Source: Rhyacichthys aspro
Lineage: Eukaryota > Chordata > Actinopteri > Gobiiformes > Rhyacichthyidae
Reading direction: 5' to 3'
Assembly: GCA_036850595.1 (NCBI GenBank)
Contig: CM072159.1
Coordinates: 33,593,660 to 33,657,659, forward strand
DNA: 64,000 nt
Positions 59,801 through 64,000 of this stretch are shown here, piece by piece (within the stretch, counting starts at the first letter, position 1; the number at the start of each line of letters is the position of its first letter). Below the pieces are notes generated by a model that saw only the letters and a program-made list of their open reading frames with translations, was not told the DNA's origin and made no database searches. A program made the position numbers and the translations under genes.

Positions 59801-62800
59801 AGTATTGTGTTTGTGTATGTTTCTCACGTGTCAGTAACAGAAGTATTGTGTTTGTGTATGTTTCTCATGTGTCAGTAACTGAAGTATTGTGTGTTTGTGT
59901 ATGTTTCTCACGTGTCAGTAACAGAAGTATTGTGTGTTTGTGTATGTTTCTCACGTGTCAGTAACAGAAGTATTGTGTGTTTGTGTATGTTTCTCATGTG
60001 TCAGTAACTGAAGTATTGTGTGTTTGTGCATGTTTCTCACATGTCAGTAACAGAAGTATTGTGTTTGTATATGTTTCTCACCCGTCAGTAACAGAAGTAT
60101 TGTGTTTGTGTATGTTTCTCACGTGTCAGCAACAGAAGTATTGTGTTTGTGTATGTTTCTCATGTGTCAGTAACAGAAGTATTGTGTTTGTGTATGTTTC
60201 TCACGTGTCAGTAACAGAAGTATTGTGTTTGTGTATGTTTCTCACGTGTCAGTAACAGAAGTATTGTGTTTGTGTATGTTTCTCACGTGTCAGTAACAGA
60301 AGTATTGTGTTTGTATATGTTTCTCACGTGTCAGTAACAGAAGTATTGTGTTTGTGTATGTTTCTCACGTGTCAGTAACAGAAGTATTGTGTTTGTATAT
60401 GTTTCTCACCCGTCAGTAACAGAAGTATTGTGTTTGTATATGTTTCTCACCTGTCAGTGATCAGGTCGTATCTGTCCGAGGCCTCAGGGTCTGATTCTTT
60501 CGTCCCCCAGCAGTCATCGATCAGCAGAGCCAGGCCAGCTTCTTCCATGTCCTGAGCCTCCAGCTTCACCCAGATCTTCTGATCCAGGAACAGTTTAGTC
60601 GATGAATCCACAGGCTTCGTCAGGGCCTCGTCAGAGAAGGGCGTTATTACAACGTTAAAGGTGAACTGTCCCGTCGTATAGACCAGCGACACAGAGCTGC
60701 ACCACAAACACAGCTAGTTTAGTTTGGTTTAGTTTAGAGTCACCTTCACAAACCTGTTCATAAAGGTTCAGTTCTGGTTATTGGTATTATTTATAGTGTC
60801 CTGTTGAGCTCGTAGTAAACCATTAATGACCATCTTATCATGACACACTGGAGTTAAATTCCTTTTGAACAAAGCAAGATATGGTCACAGCATTATTCAA
60901 ATAATTAATAAAATGGGAGTCCATCCCAAGAGCCCAAAGTGAGCCCACGTGACACATCCATGTAATACTATTTTCTGAGTAAATCCAGTTGAATTTTTAG
61001 CATTTTTCATTTATTACATTTATATGAGTTACAGTAGTGGGTAATAGTACTGTATAAATGGAGTATATTGGGTAATAGTGCTGTATAAATGGAGTATAGT
61101 GGGTAATAGTGCTGTATAAATGGAGTATAGTGGGTAATAGTACTGTATAAATGGAGTATATTGGGTAATAGTGCTGTATAAATGGAGTATAGTGGGTAAT
61201 AGTGCTGTATAAATGGAGTATATTGGGTAATAGTGCTGTATAAATGGAGTATAGTGGGTAATAGTACTGTATAAATGGAGTATATTGGGTAATAGTGCTG
61301 TATAAATGGAGTATATTGGGTAATAGTGCTGTATAAATGGAGTATAGTGGGTAATACTGCTGTATAAATGGAGTATAGTGGGTAATAGTGCTGTATAAAT
61401 GGAGTAGTGGGTAATAGGACTGTGTAAATGGAGTTGTGGGTAATTGTACTGTATAAATGGAGTATAGTGGGTAATAGTGCTGTATAAATGGAGTATAGTG
61501 GGTAATAGTACTGTATAAATGGAGTATAGTGGGTAATAGTGGTGTATAAATGGAGTAGTGGGTAATAGGACTGTGTAAATGGAGTAGTGGGTAATTGTAC
61601 TGTATAAATGGAGTATAGTGAGCAATAGTACTGTGTAAATGGAGTATAGTGGGTAATAATACTGTATAAATGGAGTATAGTGGGTAATAGTGCTCTATAA
61701 ATAGAGTATAGTGGGTAATAGTGCTGTATAAATGGAGTATAGTGGGTAATAGTGCTGTATGTATGGAGTATAGTGGGTAATAGTGGTGTATAAATGGAGT
61801 AGTGGGTAATAGGACTGTGTAAATGGAGTAGTGGGTAATTGTACTGTATAAATGGAGTATAGTGGGCAATAGCACTGTGTAAATGGAGTATAGTGGGTAA
61901 TAATACTGTATAAATGGAGTATAGTGGGTAATAGTGCTCTATAAATGGAGTATAGTGGGTAATAGTGCTGTATGTATGGAGTATAGTGGGTAATAGTGCT
62001 GTATGAATGGAGTATAGTGGGTAATAGTGTTGTATAAATGGAGTATAGTGGGTAATAGTACTGTGTAAATGGAGTATAGTGGGTAATAGTGCTCTATAAA
62101 TGGAGTATAGTGGGTAATAGTGTTGTGTAAATGGAGTATAGTGGGTAATAGTACTGTATAAATGGAGTATAGTGGGTAATAGAATAGTGCTATATAAATG
62201 GAGTATAGTGGGTAATAGTGCTGTGTAAATGGAGTATAGTGGGTAATAGTACTGTATAAATGGAGTATAGTGGGTAATAGTGCTGTGTAAATGGAGTATA
62301 GTGGGTAATAGTACTGTATAAATGGAGTATAGTGGGTAATAGTGCTGTGTAAATGGAGTATAGTGGGTAATAGTACTGTATAAATGGAGTATAGTGGGTA
62401 ATAGTGCTGTGTAAATGGAGTATAGTGGGTAATAGTACTGTGTAAATGGAGTATAGTGGGTAATAGTACTGTATAAATGGAGTATAGTGGGTAATAGTAC
62501 TGTGTAAATGGAGTATAGTGGGTAATAGTACTGTGTAAATGGAGTATAGTGGGTAATAGTACTGTATAAATGGAGTATAGTGGGTAATAGTGCTGTGTAA
62601 ATGGAGTATAGTGGGTAATAGTACTGTATAAATGGAGTATAGTGGGTAATAGTGCTGTGTAAATGGAGTATAGTGGGTAATAGTACTGTATAAATGGAGT
62701 ATAGTGGGTAATAGTACTGTGTAAATGGAGTATAGTGGGTAATAGTACTGTGTAAATGGAGTAGTACCCGTGAGCGATGCTGAAGGAGGCGGTGCTGGGC

Positions 62801-64000
62801 GCTGGTTGACTGTAGGCGCAGGAGAACTCGACCGACACAGCGTTTTCAAACGTAATGGTGGAGCTCTGTGAATTCTGGATGGTGTTGGTGTAGATGATCT
62901 GGTTGCCCTTTTCCTACAAAAACACATAAACTGTGTCCAAAATCACTTCATCTCTTTAGATATTGTGCTTCATCAACAACTAAACTGCAATTTTGGTCTT
63001 TTAGATAAAATGTCTAAAATCTAACCAGGAAAGTCCCACTGAGAAGACAGATCTCTTTGACAGAGAAGTCCTGGCCCCGTGGGGACCTACATGTGTTTAG
63101 TGGGAAACTGGAGCATTTGGGAATCGAACCCAGGACCTTCTTGGTGTGAGGCATGAGTGGTCATCACAACCATTAAAACAAAACCTGTGCTGGTTGAACT
63201 GACAAACAATCCTCTCAGACCTTTCTAATGGTGCAGGAGTCAGACTTCTCTGTGTTTCTGCTCAGTGTCTCTTTATTGAACCCATCCAGCAGAGGGGGGT
63301 ACACTGTTGGTTCTATTTTTTTCCATGTGTCCGTATTAAAAACCAGCAGCAGCTTGTTTAGTTAAAGCCTAAATGTAATTAAAAGAAGTGAACAACAGAC
63401 CCACCTGGATTTCACCGCCGCAGAGTTTGGAGCCACCGAACTCGAAGGTTATGGTTTTATCTGTTTCACTGATGGTCCCTGAGCAGGAGGCGTCGTTCAG
63501 GTGGAGGTGGGTGTAGTTGATGCTTTTTTCCTCCAGGAAGCATGTGTAGAGCGAGCTGGAGGCAGTTCCAGCCTGACATGAAGGTGGAGGTCCTGAACAT
63601 CCAGAGACACATACAGACGTTAGACCAATCTGCTCTCGTCATGTTGCTGCTTCAAGAACCTGGAATCGTTCTCAAAAGATAAACATATTTTGTGAGTTTT
63701 AGTGAAAATATACCGTAAAGGTTTGCCTGTCGCAGCTCGTGCACAGCCCTGTCCTGGCAGTAGCAGGCCGGCACATTATTACTGGTGACAGCACAGAACT
63801 CCTCAGAACCACAGGCATGGTCCAGACAAACAGACAGAGCTGGAAACAGACGCAGAGTTACAAACCTGTTCATCAGAAAGACTCTCCATAGGCTCCTCTG
63901 AATGTCTTACGGCAGGAGAAGTGGTCCCTCCAGTTTCCCCGGATCCTGCAGGTTCTGGCGTAAGCGTCCAGAAAGTAACAGCGCAGTCCGTCCACATCGG
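56878..64000 (-). CDS. ZP-domain glycoprotein, minus-strand copy 3 (partial at edge)
   Basis: Exons 63911-64000 (C8-like, cut by window end), 63714-63839 (EGF-like), 63405-63592 and 62768-62913 (ZP-N), 60451-60696 and 56961-57117 (ZP-C), 56878-56892 (terminal, TAG). Exon 60451-60696 carries VDSSTKLF as in copy 1, and its two minisatellite introns match copy 1 in length and pattern, so copies 1 and 3 are closest relatives. Whether the 5' exons are present beyond 64000 cannot be seen. Confidence 0.8.
57240..60446. repeat. 41/43-bp minisatellite in ZP(-) intron, copy 3
   Basis: About 3.2 kb, donor-anchored, with cacgtg in most units. Confidence 0.95.
61031..62766. repeat. 31-bp minisatellite in ZP(-) intron, copy 3
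   Basis: About 1.7 kb, starting at the donor of exon 62768-62913. Confidence 0.95.
63020..63177 (-). mobile_element. Fish SINE-like remnant, copy 3
   Basis: Same element and position as in the other ZP(-) copies. Confidence 0.45.

Overview
The window looks like vertebrate, almost certainly ray-finned (teleost) fish, genomic DNA. Genes are split into many short exons with canonical GT/AG junctions. The families present are fish-type secreted C-type lectins, tectorin-like ZP-domain glycoproteins and the housekeeping gene rint1. Common fish dispersed repeats lie between them. All gene models below come from reading splice sites, phases and protein motifs by eye. Almost all long open frames are translations of minisatellites, not genes.

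Layout. (1) 1-3887: 5' part of lectin copy A (-), a spacer, and the last two exons of a ZP gene (-), ending in an intronic minisatellite at a 100-N gap (3888-3987). (2) 3988-25178: a separate 21.2-kb contig. It holds a 12-bp minisatellite, the 5' twelve exons of a tectorin-like gene (6986-12428, -), a 9-bp minisatellite, a repeat-rich interval (13.6-19.3 kb), and the 3' seven exons of rint1 (19346-25178, -), cut off by a second 100-N gap (25179-25278). (3) 25279-64000: a tandem array whose unit (about 15-17 kb) is ZP gene (-), ZP gene (+), lectin gene (-). Units include ZP(-) 28368-32107, ZP(+) 32697-34402, lectin B 37153-40430; ZP(-) 42515-47174, ZP(+) 47922-49629, lectin C 51808-54850; then ZP(-) 56878 to the window edge.

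The lectin genes encode a signal peptide, a calcium-site-like CTLD, a second degenerate CTLD and a short basic tail. The ZP genes encode tectorin-like modules (VWD, C8-like, EGF-like, ZP-N, ZP-C), but the tandem copies lack the VWD and signal exons that the gene at 7-12.4 kb has. The ZP(-) and ZP(+) copies lie head to head, with a 12-bp minisatellite at their junction. Both families are secreted or extracellular proteins typical of mucosal or matrix surfaces; joint function is inference.

Two things stand out. First, almost every long intronic minisatellite begins at, or within about 25 nt of, a 5' splice site, and in one case the repeat unit carries the splice-donor sequence itself. Second, removing the contig 3988-25178 would join the two halves of one ZP gene inside the same minisatellite. 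The contig is therefore probably misplaced, or much less likely a real insertion.
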